64,000 nucleotides of DNA from Leptospiraceae bacterium (GCA_025059995.1 JANXCF010000003.1:1-64000); one strand, 5' to 3'. Shown: positions 29,987-39,607, counted from the stretch's first letter. The notes: generated from the sequence alone by a model not told the origin. A program made the numbers and translations.

Positions 29987-30009
29987 TAACTGATTAGTTA
30001 GTCAAGTTA
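29987..30009. promoter_or_regulatory. Candidate operator/promoter upstream of the RND permease
   Basis: TAACT (29987-29991) and AGTTA (30005-30009) are inverted arms around a 13-base core. On the minus strand TTGACT (30005-30000) lies within it, with a weak TAATTT 17 bases on. The layout would suit repressor binding over the -35 of the pump gene. The arms are short and the region is AT-rich. Confidence 0.3.
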
Positions 30010-30047
30010 TGGAATTTTTTACTTCCGATAATAGGAATTATGTCGCA

Positions 30048-30995
30048 TTAGGTTTTCTTTTTTCGTTGGGCTGCGTAAACAATCCCCATGGCGTTTAGTT
30101 CTGCATCCATCTCGAATAAGAAACGGCGTTCCTCAGTTTCCATCATTCCCAGTTGTTTCAATTTTGTCCTGAAATATTCCATGAGTTCGTTTTTGACCTG
30201 TTGATGTTGTTCTTCTTGGGATTTATTACTTTTTACGCACCAGTCAAGGAGCTCTTCTGAGAATTTGAGTCCTTCCTTGAGTTGGTTTTTGGCATTTTCT
30301 AGATCTTGAATCATGCCATAATGAGTTAAAAAAACCTTATCACATTTTGTCTCTAAGATTTTATCTATCGAAAGGTAGGCTTCTTGAGGATCGAAATCCG
30401 TGGGGGTCGTCGTTGGCACGATAAAAAGTCCTTTTTCTTGTAAAGCCGGGTATGCCAAGCCAAAAGAATCTCCACTGAATACGCCATTGGTTTTGGAGTC
30501 GTAGATCACGAAGTGATGGTTGGCATGACCTTTGGTATGCAAGAACTTCAATTTTCTTGATCCAAATGTAATTTCTTCTCCGTCTTCAATGACTTGAACT
30601 CGGCTTTCTTCTATCGGAAGGATTTCTCCATAAAGTTGTCTAAATCTTTCTTCCCCATAGACTTGGATGGAACTTTGGATCAAACGACTGGGATCGATCA
30701 TGTGTCTTGCAGCCCTTGGGTGTGCTAAAAGCTTTGCGTTAGGAAAAAGTTCCATGAGTTTTCCTGCACCACCTGCATGATCCAAATGAACATGCGTAAT
30801 AATTACATAATCAACATTCTCAAGCTTGATAGAAGAATTTTTCATTTCCTCTAAGATATAAGGAACCGCATAGTTGGTATTGGTTTCGATAATTGCTGCT
30901 CTATCTTCTTCTATCATTAAGTAGCAACAAGCAATTCCTTCTCTTACGTAGTGTGCATCGATGATTTTGATACTATCAACAGTCTGTGTTTGCAT
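30048..30995 (-). CDS. MBL-fold metallohydrolase
   Basis: 315 residues. The metallo-beta-lactamase motif HVHLDHAGG (HxHxDH) is complete, with later metal His in HTKGHANHH and Asp in SGDSFG. The C-terminal ~80 residues are helical and charged. The layout suggests a glyoxalase II-like or flavodiiron-like thioester/phosphoester hydrolase, but substrate cannot be told. No signal peptide is visible, so it is probably cytosolic. It lies just upstream of the RND gene on the same strand. Confidence 0.82.
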   Translation of the reverse strand: MQTQTVDSIKIIDAHYVREGIACCYLMIEEDRAAIIETNTNYAVPYILEEMKNSSIKLENVDYVIITHVHLDHAGGAGKLMELFPNAKLLAHPRAARHMIDPSRLIQSSIQVYGEERFRQLYGEILPIEESRVQVIEDGEEITFGSRKLKFLHTKGHANHHFVIYDSKTNGVFSGDSFGLAYPALQEKGLFIVPTTTPTDFDPQEAYLSIDKILETKCDKVFLTHYGMIQDLENAKNQLKEGLKFSEELLDWCVKSNKSQEEQHQQVKNELMEYFRTKLKQLGMMETEERRFLFEMDAELNAMGIVYAAQRKKKT

Positions 30996-31035
30996 AAGGA
31001 AAAAATATCATAGAACAAATAAAGGCAAACAAAAT

Positions 31036-31872
31036 TTAGAATTTTTCTTTTCTTAAAATATAAACTTCGTTGAACATGGGTATCCAAAAACCATAAGATT
31101 CCCTTTTTTCATTTACATAACAACCCACGGGGAAAGCTCTGATGGTTCGGTTTATGTCTTTTGTGTTTTCGATGATTTTTGGTTTTGATGGTTTAATGCA
31201 TATCTCGGGATTTTTTTTATCCCATTCAGAACAATCATGATGCTGTTCAATGGTCTTTTCTTTTTTTATGTGAAGAAGAATTTGATTATCTTTGATTTCG
31301 TACGTTCCATATTGATACGTTTCAACAAGTGAAATCAATCTTCCTTCTTCATCAGCCACCATGTGAGAAAGATGATAATCGATTTCGCTATCATAATCTG
31401 CCATGTAATTTACAAACTGATCTTTGTCTTTGAATTTCCAATAAATATCATACCCTGCATGGGGAGTGCCATCACAAAGACCTATATCAATACCAAAAGT
31501 CAAATTACTAAGATTTGGAATTTTATTTTCTATTTTAGCAAACTCGGGAAGAAACGAAACAAACTCTTGTTGGACATACCCAATCTGGTTTTGGATTTCA
31601 ATTTTTTTCCATTCGCTTAATGTATATGGATCATAAACTTTAACCCACTCTTCTTCTGAAATGCGAAATATGACTTTTGAGCTTAAATTCGGTTTTTCAT
31701 AAACATAAATGGGATACTCGAAATTCAAATCTTTCAATCCAACTATTCCTATGTTAACAACATGGTCTGGGTTATTTTGATGGTTTTGATTTTGCTCAGG
31801 CTTCTCTTTACAATTGAATGTTCCAAAAAGAACAAACAAAAACAAAATCTTAAGAAAGACTAACCTTAACAT
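31036..31872 (-). CDS. Lipoprotein with SH3-like domain
   Basis: 278 residues. The signal peptide ends FGTFNC-KEK (Cys21), a plausible spirochaetal lipobox, followed by a Gln/Asn-rich tether. Residues about 45-110 (YVYEKPNLSSKVIFRISEEE, then KKIEIQNQIGYVQQEFV) look like a bacterial SH3 domain, often peptidoglycan-binding. The rest is unrecognised and has several Cys. Only a short gap separates it from the divergent purS. Confidence 0.65.
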   Translation of the reverse strand: MLRLVFLKILFLFVLFGTFNCKEKPEQNQNHQNNPDHVVNIGIVGLKDLNFEYPIYVYEKPNLSSKVIFRISEEEWVKVYDPYTLSEWKKIEIQNQIGYVQQEFVSFLPEFAKIENKIPNLSNLTFGIDIGLCDGTPHAGYDIYWKFKDKDQFVNYMADYDSEIDYHLSHMVADEEGRLISLVETYQYGTYEIKDNQILLHIKKEKTIEQHHDCSEWDKKNPEICIKPSKPKIIENTKDINRTIRAFPVGCYVNEKRESYGFWIPMFNEVYILRKEKF

Positions 31873-31962
31873 ATAAAGAAAAAAACATGGATAAATCCTT
31901 TGTCAAGTGATCGCATAGTTAATTTTGTTTGTCATGGATTTAAACCAAAAAAAGTTGTTTTT

Positions 31963-32223
31963 GTGTTCGAAGTTCGTATTTATATAACACTTAAAGAATC
32001 TGTTTTGGATCCGCAAGGAATGACTATCTTAAAAAGCCTTAAAGATTTAGGATACCATCAAGTGGAGAATGTTCGCATGGGGAAATTCCTTCAACTTTGG
32101 ATCAATGAAACCAATCCTGAAGTAATAAAAACCATGACAGATGAAATGTGTAAAAAGCTCTTAGTGAACGAAGTAATTGAAACCTATCATTACGAAATCA
32201 TATCCCATACTACAAAAAAGTGA
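31963..32223 (+). CDS. purS: Phosphoribosylformylglycinamidine synthase subunit PurS
   Basis: 86 residues from a GTG at 31963 (FEVRIYITLKESVLDPQG), the normal PurS size. The frame stays open upstream to a start codon at 31900, but those 21 residues are not PurS-like. PurS bridges PurQ and PurL in the FGAM synthase complex. It overlaps purQ (GTGA). Confidence 0.88.
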   Translation: MFEVRIYITLKESVLDPQGMTILKSLKDLGYHQVENVRMGKFLQLWINETNPEVIKTMTDEMCKKLLVNEVIETYHYEIISHTTKK

Positions 32224-32873
32224 AAGCAGGTGTTATTACTTTTCCTGGTTCAAACTGTGATCGAGATGTTCAATATGTTTTGGAGAATTTTTTTTCGATT
32301 AAAACTTCCATTTTATGGCATAATCAAACTTTTGATGATAAAGGCTATGATTTGATAGTTCTTCCTGGGGGATTTTCTTATGGGGATTATCTTCGCTGTG
32401 GTGCTATAGCCAAATTATCCAAAGCCATGAATTCTGTTTATGAACATGCAAAAAAAGGAAAACCCATTTTGGGGATTTGTAATGGTTTTCAAATTCTTTG
32501 TGAGGCAAAACTCCTTCCCGGAGTTCTGATACGAAATCAAAATTTACTCCACATAGCAAAAGACGTCCCTATCGTAAAAGGAAATTTTGAACCTTTTCAG
32601 CATTTATCTCGAACTTATTGGATACCAGTTTCCCATTCGGAAGGAAATTACTATGCCGATGAGGAAACAATCAAACAGCTCAAGGACGAAGGAAGGATCG
32701 CTTTTTATTACGAAATCAATGTTAATGGCTCAAAGGAAAATATCGCGGGTATCTTGAGTGAAAACAAAAAAATCTTGGGTATGATGCCACACCCTGAAAG
32801 AGCCACCGATCCTCTAAACGGAAAAACAGACGGCTATATCCTATTAAAAGCCATACTTGATGCCTTATTATGA
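32220..32873 (+). CDS. purQ: FGAM synthase glutaminase subunit PurQ
   Basis: 217 residues from a GTG that overlaps the purS TGA. VITFPGSNCDRD, GGFSYGDYLRCGAIA, LGICNGFQIL (nucleophile Cys) and MMPHPERA are PurQ signatures. It releases ammonia from glutamine for PurL. No purL is in the window; a separate small PurL elsewhere is expected. Confidence 0.95.
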   Translation: MKAGVITFPGSNCDRDVQYVLENFFSIKTSILWHNQTFDDKGYDLIVLPGGFSYGDYLRCGAIAKLSKAMNSVYEHAKKGKPILGICNGFQILCEAKLLPGVLIRNQNLLHIAKDVPIVKGNFEPFQHLSRTYWIPVSHSEGNYYADEETIKQLKDEGRIAFYYEINVNGSKENIAGILSENKKILGMMPHPERATDPLNGKTDGYILLKAILDALL

Positions 32874-32877
32874 TTTT

Positions 32878-35016
32878 ATGATTCTCATAGGAGTTTCATT
32901 AAACCAAACAGCTCTGGACTGGGATGGAAATTTAGAAAGAATCCTTTTCTCGTTGGATTTCATCAAAGAGAAGTTTTCTTTTGATAATACGGCGAAAGTT
33001 GTTTTGTTCCCAGAACTTACGATTTCGGGCTATGGTTGTGAAGACGGTTTTTTGATGTCATACACAAAAACAAAATCATTAGAAAATTTATATCTAATCA
33101 TAAATCATACCAAACAATTACCAAATACTTTAGTTTTTGTTGGACTTCCTTTTTACATGAGGGGAAATCTATACAACACAATGGCAGCGATTTATAGTGG
33201 TGAGCTCTTGGCTATTGTTCCAAAAAGTTATTTGGCTGGTGAGGGTATTCATTATGAACCCCGATGGTTCGTGCCATATAAAGCCAATTGGAAAAGGATA
33301 CAACATGAAATTTACAAAAAAGAGTTTGGTTTTTACTTCGGTCAGGGAATATTTGAATTTGCTAACATCCGGATGGTTATTGAAATTTGCGAAGATAGTT
33401 GGGTAGTTCATCGTCCTTCTTTGCGTTTTTATGGTCATGATTTGGATTTGATTTTGAATCCTTCCGCTTCGCATTTTGCTTTGGGAAAGCACAATATCAG
33501 AAAAAACATTGCGATCACTATTTCGCAATATCAATATAGTTATTACTTAAGTGTGAATTTGTTGGGGAATGAAGCAGGGAAAGCCATCTACGATGGAAGT
33601 ATTCTTCTTTCTTTGAATGGAAAAATGCTCTATGAAAATGAACGCTTCAGCTTTTCAGATGTTGTGATTCGAAGTTTTAACTTGGATTTTCGGGAGGTAC
33701 ACAACAAACGAGATCGCATATATTCACGTAGAAATGATAGAAAAAAAACAAAACAAATTGAAATCTTAAAAATTCCTTTGTTATCTCAAAAAAGACCCAT
33801 ATTTGAAGCTACAATTCAAACCGAAGAAACAAAAATAAAAAACGAAAATTTTATTCTCATTGACTATAGTCATGTATCACAACTGCCTTTGATTGAGAAT
33901 CAACACCAAAATGAATACCAAGAATTTTTGGATGCAGAAAGGCTTGGATTATTTGATTATTTAAGAAAAACCCAAAATCAAGGATTTACGATTTCTTTAT
34001 CGGGTGGAGCTGATTCTTCTGTTTGTGCCATTTTGGTATACCAAATGGTTCGAAAAGCTGTCATAGAAATGGGAATAAAAAATTTCCTAAAGAAATCGAA
34101 ACTGCCAATATCCTTGGAAGACTTCTCTTCACTTACAGAAGAAGAACAAATCAAATCCCTTATGCCCAAAGTATTACATACAATCTATCAAAAAACAAAG
34201 CAAAACTCAGAACAGACTTTTCTATTGGCAAATGAATTAGCAGAAGAAATCCAAAGTGATCATTTTAATTTAGATATTCAAAATGTGTTTGAGTTTTTGA
34301 TGGATCATTTAGAAAAAACTTTTTCGATTCAGTTTGATTGGGAAAAGCATGATTTGATTTTACAAAACCTACAATCTCGCATCCGAAGTCCCATCGTTTG
34401 GACCTTAGCCAATTTGACCCACTCAATCTTGTTAACAACTTCGAATCGAAGTGAAGCAAGTGTAGGTTACTCAACGATGGATGGTGATACTTCTGGGGGA
34501 CTCGCTCCAATTGCTGGCGTTGATAAACCTTTTCTTTTAGGATTTTTGGAATTTATTTCGAAATATACGGATAAATACACCAAGCCCATCAAGACTGCTC
34601 AGAAGATTGCCAACCAGCCACCATCAGCAGAATTACGACCATTGGAAAAAAAACAAACAGACGAAAAAGACCTCATGCCTTATCCATTGTTAGCCATGAT
34701 TGAAAAATTAGCAATCGAAGAACTTCTTTCTCCTGAGGAAATCAAAACAAAACTACTGAACTACAAAACAAAAAAACTCCCTCAAATACAATATTCCCTC
34801 CCCTATTTCGAGAAGTTTCTTATAGTGTTAGAAAACATCTCAGAGTCTCAATTAGATAATTACATTAATACCTTTTTTCGTTTGTGGCAGCAATCTCAAT
34901 GGAAACGAGAGAGATTTGCTATTTCTTTTCATATAGATAGCTATAATGTGGATCCAAGAGGATGGTTTCGTTATCCTGTCATATCGAAAGCACCAAAAAT
35001 TAAAAAAAATAATTGA
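32878..35016 (+). CDS. nadE: Glutamine-dependent NAD+ synthetase
   Basis: About 712 residues from the ATG at 32878. Starts at 32857 (TTG) and 32860 (ATG) would overlap purQ. The N-terminal nitrilase-type glutaminase has the Glu of FPELTISGYG, the Lys of VPKSYLAGEG and the Cys of IEICEDSWV. The C-terminal synthetase has the PP-loop SLSGGADSS and TTSNRSEASVGYSTMDGDTS. It amidates deamido-NAD to NAD. It is long for the family, with a charged insert between SGGADSS and the SNRSE block. It directly follows purQ. Confidence 0.93.
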   Translation: MILIGVSLNQTALDWDGNLERILFSLDFIKEKFSFDNTAKVVLFPELTISGYGCEDGFLMSYTKTKSLENLYLIINHTKQLPNTLVFVGLPFYMRGNLYNTMAAIYSGELLAIVPKSYLAGEGIHYEPRWFVPYKANWKRIQHEIYKKEFGFYFGQGIFEFANIRMVIEICEDSWVVHRPSLRFYGHDLDLILNPSASHFALGKHNIRKNIAITISQYQYSYYLSVNLLGNEAGKAIYDGSILLSLNGKMLYENERFSFSDVVIRSFNLDFREVHNKRDRIYSRRNDRKKTKQIEILKIPLLSQKRPIFEATIQTEETKIKNENFILIDYSHVSQLPLIENQHQNEYQEFLDAERLGLFDYLRKTQNQGFTISLSGGADSSVCAILVYQMVRKAVIEMGIKNFLKKSKLPISLEDFSSLTEEEQIKSLMPKVLHTIYQKTKQNSEQTFLLANELAEEIQSDHFNLDIQNVFEFLMDHLEKTFSIQFDWEKHDLILQNLQSRIRSPIVWTLANLTHSILLTTSNRSEASVGYSTMDGDTSGGLAPIAGVDKPFLLGFLEFISKYTDKYTKPIKTAQKIANQPPSAELRPLEKKQTDEKDLMPYPLLAMIEKLAIEELLSPEEIKTKLLNYKTKKLPQIQYSLPYFEKFLIVLENISESQLDNYINTFFRLWQQSQWKRERFAISFHIDSYNVDPRGWFRYPVISKAPKIKKNN

Positions 35017-35046
35017 CACAAGAAGATTATTAATTGAATTTTTGCT

Positions 35047-37533
35047 ATGTTATCAATAGAAAGTAAACTTGCAACTCTACTTCGAGAAAAAACAAAAATC
35101 GATAAAGAATCTTTTACAAAACATCTTGTTCATCATTTAGAGTACACTGTAGGAAAGTATGTTTATAACACCCATGAAAAAGACATCTTTTTAGCATTAG
35201 CGTATACAATTAGAGATTATCTTATCGATAGATGGAATGAAATAAGTGAAATTTATAAAAAACAAAAAGCAAAAAAAGTCTATTATCTATCCATGGAATT
35301 TTTGATGGGGAAAATGCTAAAAGCTAATTTAATCAACTTAGGACTCTATGATTTAGCAAAAGAAATAAGTAGGGAATTAGGCTTTGATTTAGAAAAAATT
35401 TTTGAAGAAGAACCAGATGCAGGTTTAGGAAATGGAGGTTTGGGAAGGCTTGCTGCTTGTTTTTTAGATAGTTTGGCTTCGTTGGATTACCCTGCAACTG
35501 GCTGTGGTCTTTTGTATGAGTATGGCATTTTTGAACAAAAAATTTATCAAGGAAACCAAGTAGAACATCCTGATCACTGGTTAGAAATTCCTAGTCCATG
35601 GCTCATCCAAAGAAGAGAATATATATATCCAATTGGATTTTATGGAAGGGTTGAGGAATATGTTGATTTTCATGGAGTAAAAAGAAGAAAATGGATACCC
35701 GACCAACAGGTCTATGCTCAAGCTTATGATATGCTTATTCCAGGGTTTCAAACGAACACAGTTGTGAATTTACGTTTATGGAAAGCAGAAGCATCGAAAG
35801 AATTTGATTTTAATTTTTTCAGTCATGGGGATTATGTAAAAGCTGTCCAAGAGAAGATTTTTTCAGAAAATATTACCCAAGTGCTTTATCCAAATGATAA
35901 TAACCTTCAAGGAAGAGAGTTAAGATTAAAGCAAGAATATTTTTTAGTCTCCGCTACCATACATAATGCCTTGGTAGAAGTTTTTTATGAATATGGAGAA
36001 GAGACATTAGATCATAGCAAAATTCCTGAGAGAATCTTTTTTCAATTGAATGATACCCACCCTGCTATTGGTATCGCAGAATTCATCAGGATTCTGGTTG
36101 ATGATCACAAGCTTGATTTCAAATACGCCTGGGATTTGGCAAAACAATGCTTTGGATATACGAATCATACTGTCATGCCTGAGGCATTGGAAAAATGGGA
36201 TGTGGATTTACTACGCTATTTACTTCCAAGACACTTAGAGATTATTTATGAAATGAATCACTATTTCTTGCAAGAACTTCGTCAAAAAGGAGTGAGTGAA
36301 GATATAATAAGAAATGTTTCTTTTGTTGAGGAAACACTTCCTAAAAAGATTCGCATGGCAAATTTAGCTATCGTAGGATCAAAGATCACAAATGGTGTTT
36401 CCGAAATCCACACAGACATATTAAAGAAAAAAGTTTTCAAAGACTTTTATCAACTCTTTCCAGAAAAATTCCAAAACAAAACAAATGGAATTACTTTTCG
36501 TCGATGGTTGTTTAGTGCTAATGAAGAATTAGTAAAGTTAATCCAAGAAGCGATTGGAACAGATTGGATGAAGGATTTTACTTTATTAAGAAAACTTGAG
36601 AATTATCTCGATGATAATCAATTTTTAAAAAAGTTCAAAGATATAAAGTATCAAAAGAAACTACAGTTGACAAAGTATATTTATAACACTTTAGGAATCA
36701 AAATTGATCCCCAAAGTATCTTTGACATCCATGTAAAAAGAATTCATGAATATAAGCGTCAGCATTTAAACTTGATGAGAATTATTAACGATTATTTCTA
36801 TTTGAAAGAAAATCCTGATGCTGCTTATTATCCGAAGGTGTTTATTTTTAGTGGTAAGGCAGCTCCAGGTTATTATCGAGCAAAGCTAATAATCAAGCTT
36901 ATTCATGCTGTTGCTGATAAAGTCAATCATGATAGAGACATCGGAGATAAAATGAAAGTAGTATTTTTACCCAATTATGGGGTGTCTTTAGCTGAGCTCA
37001 TCATCCCAGCAGCAGATATATCTGAGCAAATTTCAACTGCGGGAACTGAAGCCTCTGGCACAGGGAATATGAAGTTCATGCTCAACGGGGCATTAACCAT
37101 TGCTACCCTCGATGGAGCAAACATTGAGATGCTCGAAGAATTAGGACACGATAACATTTATATTTTCGGAAAGACCATTCAAGAGTTAGATGAATTACGA
37201 CCCAAATATAACCCTGTCGAAATCTATAAAAAAGACGAAGTAATCAAGAAAATACTTGATTCTATTTTTTATAATGTATTCAATCCATCGAGACCAGGAG
37301 AATTCCAAGAACTATTCCATGCTTTAACCTATGGTGGAGATGTTTATTTTCTTTTGGCGGACTTTCATGATTATTGGAAAACTCACAGAACGATAGAAAA
37401 TGATTTTCAGAATGAAAAAGAGTGGACTCGAAAAATGGTAATCAATACTTCGAGGTCTGGAAGATTTTCTTCGGATCGAACCATTGAGCTATATGCAAAA
37501 GAGATTTGGGGACTAAAACCGATCCAAAACTAA
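35047..37533 (+). CDS. glgP: Glycogen/alpha-glucan phosphorylase
   Basis: 828 residues, full length. KVYYLSMEFLMGKML, LGNGGLGRLAACFLDS, the KRIHEYKRQHLN block and GTEASGTGNMKFMLNGAL (PLP Lys in NMKF) are diagnostic. It releases glucose-1-phosphate from alpha-1,4-glucan in the cytosol, so the cell should store glycogen or use maltodextrins. The 3' end overlaps the convergent FliG-like gene by four bases. Confidence 0.96.
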   Translation: MLSIESKLATLLREKTKIDKESFTKHLVHHLEYTVGKYVYNTHEKDIFLALAYTIRDYLIDRWNEISEIYKKQKAKKVYYLSMEFLMGKMLKANLINLGLYDLAKEISRELGFDLEKIFEEEPDAGLGNGGLGRLAACFLDSLASLDYPATGCGLLYEYGIFEQKIYQGNQVEHPDHWLEIPSPWLIQRREYIYPIGFYGRVEEYVDFHGVKRRKWIPDQQVYAQAYDMLIPGFQTNTVVNLRLWKAEASKEFDFNFFSHGDYVKAVQEKIFSENITQVLYPNDNNLQGRELRLKQEYFLVSATIHNALVEVFYEYGEETLDHSKIPERIFFQLNDTHPAIGIAEFIRILVDDHKLDFKYAWDLAKQCFGYTNHTVMPEALEKWDVDLLRYLLPRHLEIIYEMNHYFLQELRQKGVSEDIIRNVSFVEETLPKKIRMANLAIVGSKITNGVSEIHTDILKKKVFKDFYQLFPEKFQNKTNGITFRRWLFSANEELVKLIQEAIGTDWMKDFTLLRKLENYLDDNQFLKKFKDIKYQKKLQLTKYIYNTLGIKIDPQSIFDIHVKRIHEYKRQHLNLMRIINDYFYLKENPDAAYYPKVFIFSGKAAPGYYRAKLIIKLIHAVADKVNHDRDIGDKMKVVFLPNYGVSLAELIIPAADISEQISTAGTEASGTGNMKFMLNGALTIATLDGANIEMLEELGHDNIYIFGKTIQELDELRPKYNPVEIYKKDEVIKKILDSIFYNVFNPSRPGEFQELFHALTYGGDVYFLLADFHDYWKTHRTIENDFQNEKEWTRKMVINTSRSGRFSSDRTIELYAKEIWGLKPIQN

Positions 37534-37871
37534 GGGATTTCTTTTTTCTTTCCATAAAAATAAATACCTTGTTTGATGATTAAACCCTTTTCGTAAAGAT
37601 TTTGGGCGATGTCTGCAATACTTTTGAGGGCTTCTTGGGAATGAAGGTTTTGGGAGTCTTTTTCTCTTTCAATGGCAAAGAACAATAACTTTTTTTGTTT
37701 TTCGTTCAAGATACTTAACAACGTTGCTGATAGTCTCGGATCCATCACAGGAAAAGCAGTGGCTAAAACATTCAAAGGAGTTTCTTGCAATACGTAATAT
37801 AAAGCTAAACTATCAAAAAAAAGTAAATCTTTTATTTGTATGGAATTTTGGTTGAATTTGTTTTCTTTCAT
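37530..37871 (-). CDS. Stand-alone FliG C-terminal-domain-like protein
   Basis: 113 residues. Residues 13-98 line up without gaps with the last ~86 residues of flagellar switch protein FliG: the IKDLLFFD, VLQETPLNVLATAF, ALKSIADIAQNLYEKGL order. In FliG this domain contacts the stator through a helix carrying Arg and an Asp/Glu pair. Here the equivalents are Lys58, Phe65 and Ala66, so the acidic torque residues are lost. The FliG N and middle domains are absent. It may be a regulator, a FliG decoy or a non-motor adaptor. The alignment is from memory of the family. Confidence 0.6.
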   Translation of the reverse strand: MKENKFNQNSIQIKDLLFFDSLALYYVLQETPLNVLATAFPVMDPRLSATLLSILNEKQKKLLFFAIEREKDSQNLHSQEALKSIADIAQNLYEKGLIIKQGIYFYGKKKEIP

Positions 37872-37909
37872 GTTTCTTTGTATTTCGATAACTAAAAGAA
37901 AACCTTTGT

Positions 37910-37939
37910 TTCACTTTTATCAAGTTTTTTTGTTATAAT
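37910..37939 (+). promoter_or_regulatory. Candidate promoter of the 131-residue exported protein
   Basis: TTCACT (37910-37915), an 18-base spacer and a perfect TATAAT (37934-37939), 14 bases ahead of the ATG at 37954. Confidence 0.45.
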
Positions 37940-37953
37940 CCGAGTTTTTAGGT

Positions 37954-38349
37954 ATGAAAAAGAAATTCTTATTGTTTATTTTGGCTTTACTTTCTTTTGG
38001 ATTGAATGCCGAAACAAGGATTTATTATTACAATGGAGCAATCCAAGATTTTGTTCAAAAATTCATCGATGAGCTTTCTGAGTCAAAACTCAAATTTCAA
38101 ATTGTTAAATACTATAATGAGAATACCGATGGAGTTTTAGGGTTTCGAATGTTGATTTTGCCCGGAAGAAGATTAGTGGATATAAGAATCATTGATGATC
38201 ATCAAAAAACCACAATCGTAAAAATTTTTTATGAAAATCCATGGGATGGGAAAATGTTTCATGACATGTTCACAAAACTCAAACTAAAAGAACAAGGAAA
38301 TCAGAATTTTGATGATTCGTTGCCGCCGGGTTGGCCAAGAATTAACTAA
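37954..38349 (+). CDS. Small exported protein of unknown function
   Basis: 131 residues with a classical signal peptide (KKKFLLFILALLSFGLNA, cleavage before ETRIYYYNG). The mature ~112 residues are mixed alpha/beta with a PGRRLVDIRIIDD strand and a tail ending SLPPGWPRIN. No family recognised. It has its own good -10 box and overlaps the convergent membrane protein gene by four bases. Confidence 0.65.
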   Translation: MKKKFLLFILALLSFGLNAETRIYYYNGAIQDFVQKFIDELSESKLKFQIVKYYNENTDGVLGFRMLILPGRRLVDIRIIDDHQKTTIVKIFYENPWDGKMFHDMFTKLKLKEQGNQNFDDSLPPGWPRIN

Positions 38350-38678
38350 TCTCTGCGTTCTCGATCATGATTTACGTAATTGTATAACCACAAAATCCCA
38401 AAAGCTCCAATAAAAGCGGTGATTAAGTTCACACGAACAAAAAAGCTTTCACCGAACTTGGGACTCATAAGCCAATTTACTAAAGGAATAAACCATGAGC
38501 CAGAAAGTAAAGTAATCAAAACAGCACCAATAAAGCCAATTATCCAAGCTCCGATAAGTTTACCGGGCAAAGCTTTTCGTTTATAGACAAAATAATACCA
38601 TGCTCCAATGAAAGACACAATAGAGTAAGCTATGATTTCTGCAATGTATTGTAGAATTTGTATGATGGTATCATCCAT
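38346..38678 (-). CDS. Small membrane protein of unknown function
   Basis: 110 residues with three likely TM helices: about 12-32, 43-65 (a Gly-rich IGAWIIGFIGAVLITLL) and 83-103. The Gly-rich middle helix recalls small GlsB/YeaQ-type membrane proteins, but this is not a firm match. Divergent from aroE. Confidence 0.6.
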   Translation of the reverse strand: MDDTIIQILQYIAEIIAYSIVSFIGAWYYFVYKRKALPGKLIGAWIIGFIGAVLITLLSGSWFIPLVNWLMSPKFGESFFVRVNLITAFIGAFGILWLYNYVNHDRERRD

Positions 38679-38716
38679 AATAATGGCTCCTCAATGATTT
38701 CTAACGAGATTAAAAG

Positions 38717-38735
38717 ATTGTCATTAAGAGACAAT
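38717..38735. promoter_or_regulatory. Inverted repeat upstream of aroE
   Basis: ATTGTC (38717-38722) and GACAAT (38730-38735) form perfect 6-base arms around a 7-base loop, in the gap between the small membrane protein and aroE. An operator or a weak hairpin are both possible. Confidence 0.35.
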
Positions 38736-38758
38736 AAAATTTTCTGATTTATCACTTT

Positions 38759-39607
38759 ATGAATATCGATGGTGAAACAAAAGTATATGGTATCATTGGA
38801 AATCCTTTATCCCATAGTTTAAGTCCCATCATCCATAATCACATATTTTCACATTATAAAATGAATGCTGTATATATTCCTTTTGCTGCAGAACTCAACA
38901 AAAACGAAAAAAAATATATTCAAACATTATTAAAAAACTTTCACGTTCAGGGTCTATCAGTAACGATTCCCTATAAAAGTTTTGCTTATGAAATTGCACA
39001 TCTGCATGATGAGATTTCGAAATTCACTCATGCAAGTAATACATTGATGTTTAAAGATCAAAAGATTATGGCTTACAATACTGATGGCATTGGAGCTCTA
39101 CGTGCATTACAAAAAGTGTCATCTCTTCATGACAAATCAATTTTGATTTTGGGTTATGGTGGATCCTCAAGTGCCATAACAGGAGCCTTGATCCACTACG
39201 AAAAACCCAAAAGAATCGTCATCACAGGAAGAGACCCCAAAAAAGGAAAAAACTTCCTCAAGAAATTTAAGGGACACCCAGTGGAGTTCATCGAAAACGA
39301 AAAATTAGAAGACAACTACGAAATCATCATAAACACAACACCTATTGGAATGAAAAACTTTCCAGAAAAAAAATTGTTTATCGATGAAGGCTTGATTAAC
39401 AAAGATCAAGTTGTGATGGATATTGTGTATAATCCCATCGAAACTCCCCTATTGAAGCTGGCAAAAAAAAAGAAAGCAACAGTAATTGAAGGTTATTGGA
39501 TGTTTCTTTATCAGGCAATCTATCAAAGCGAGCTCTTTATAGAAAAAAAAATTGAAGAACCTCTCATTCAAAAAATCAAGCAGTTAATCCTAAAAAACTT
39601 AAAATGA
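38759..39607 (+). CDS. aroE: Shikimate dehydrogenase
   Basis: 282 residues. IIGNPLSHSLSPIIHN (shikimate-binding Ser pair), GLSVTIPYK (catalytic Lys), YNTDGIGA and the NADP loop GYGGSSSA followed by ITGRD are typical. It reduces 3-dehydroshikimate. It overlaps folC by four bases (ATGA), heading an aroE-folC-pepP run. Confidence 0.95.
   Translation: MNIDGETKVYGIIGNPLSHSLSPIIHNHIFSHYKMNAVYIPFAAELNKNEKKYIQTLLKNFHVQGLSVTIPYKSFAYEIAHLHDEISKFTHASNTLMFKDQKIMAYNTDGIGALRALQKVSSLHDKSILILGYGGSSSAITGALIHYEKPKRIVITGRDPKKGKNFLKKFKGHPVEFIENEKLEDNYEIIINTTPIGMKNFPEKKLFIDEGLINKDQVVMDIVYNPIETPLLKLAKKKKATVIEGYWMFLYQAIYQSELFIEKKIEEPLIQKIKQLILKNLK

Noticed and set aside
31900-31962. Extended N-terminus of PurS
   Set aside because: The extra 21 residues are not PurS-like and the GTG at 31963 gives the normal family length.
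38717-38735. LexA-type SOS box upstream of aroE
   Set aside because: The inverted repeat has the wrong sequence and spacing for known LexA operators; it was kept only as a generic inverted repeat.
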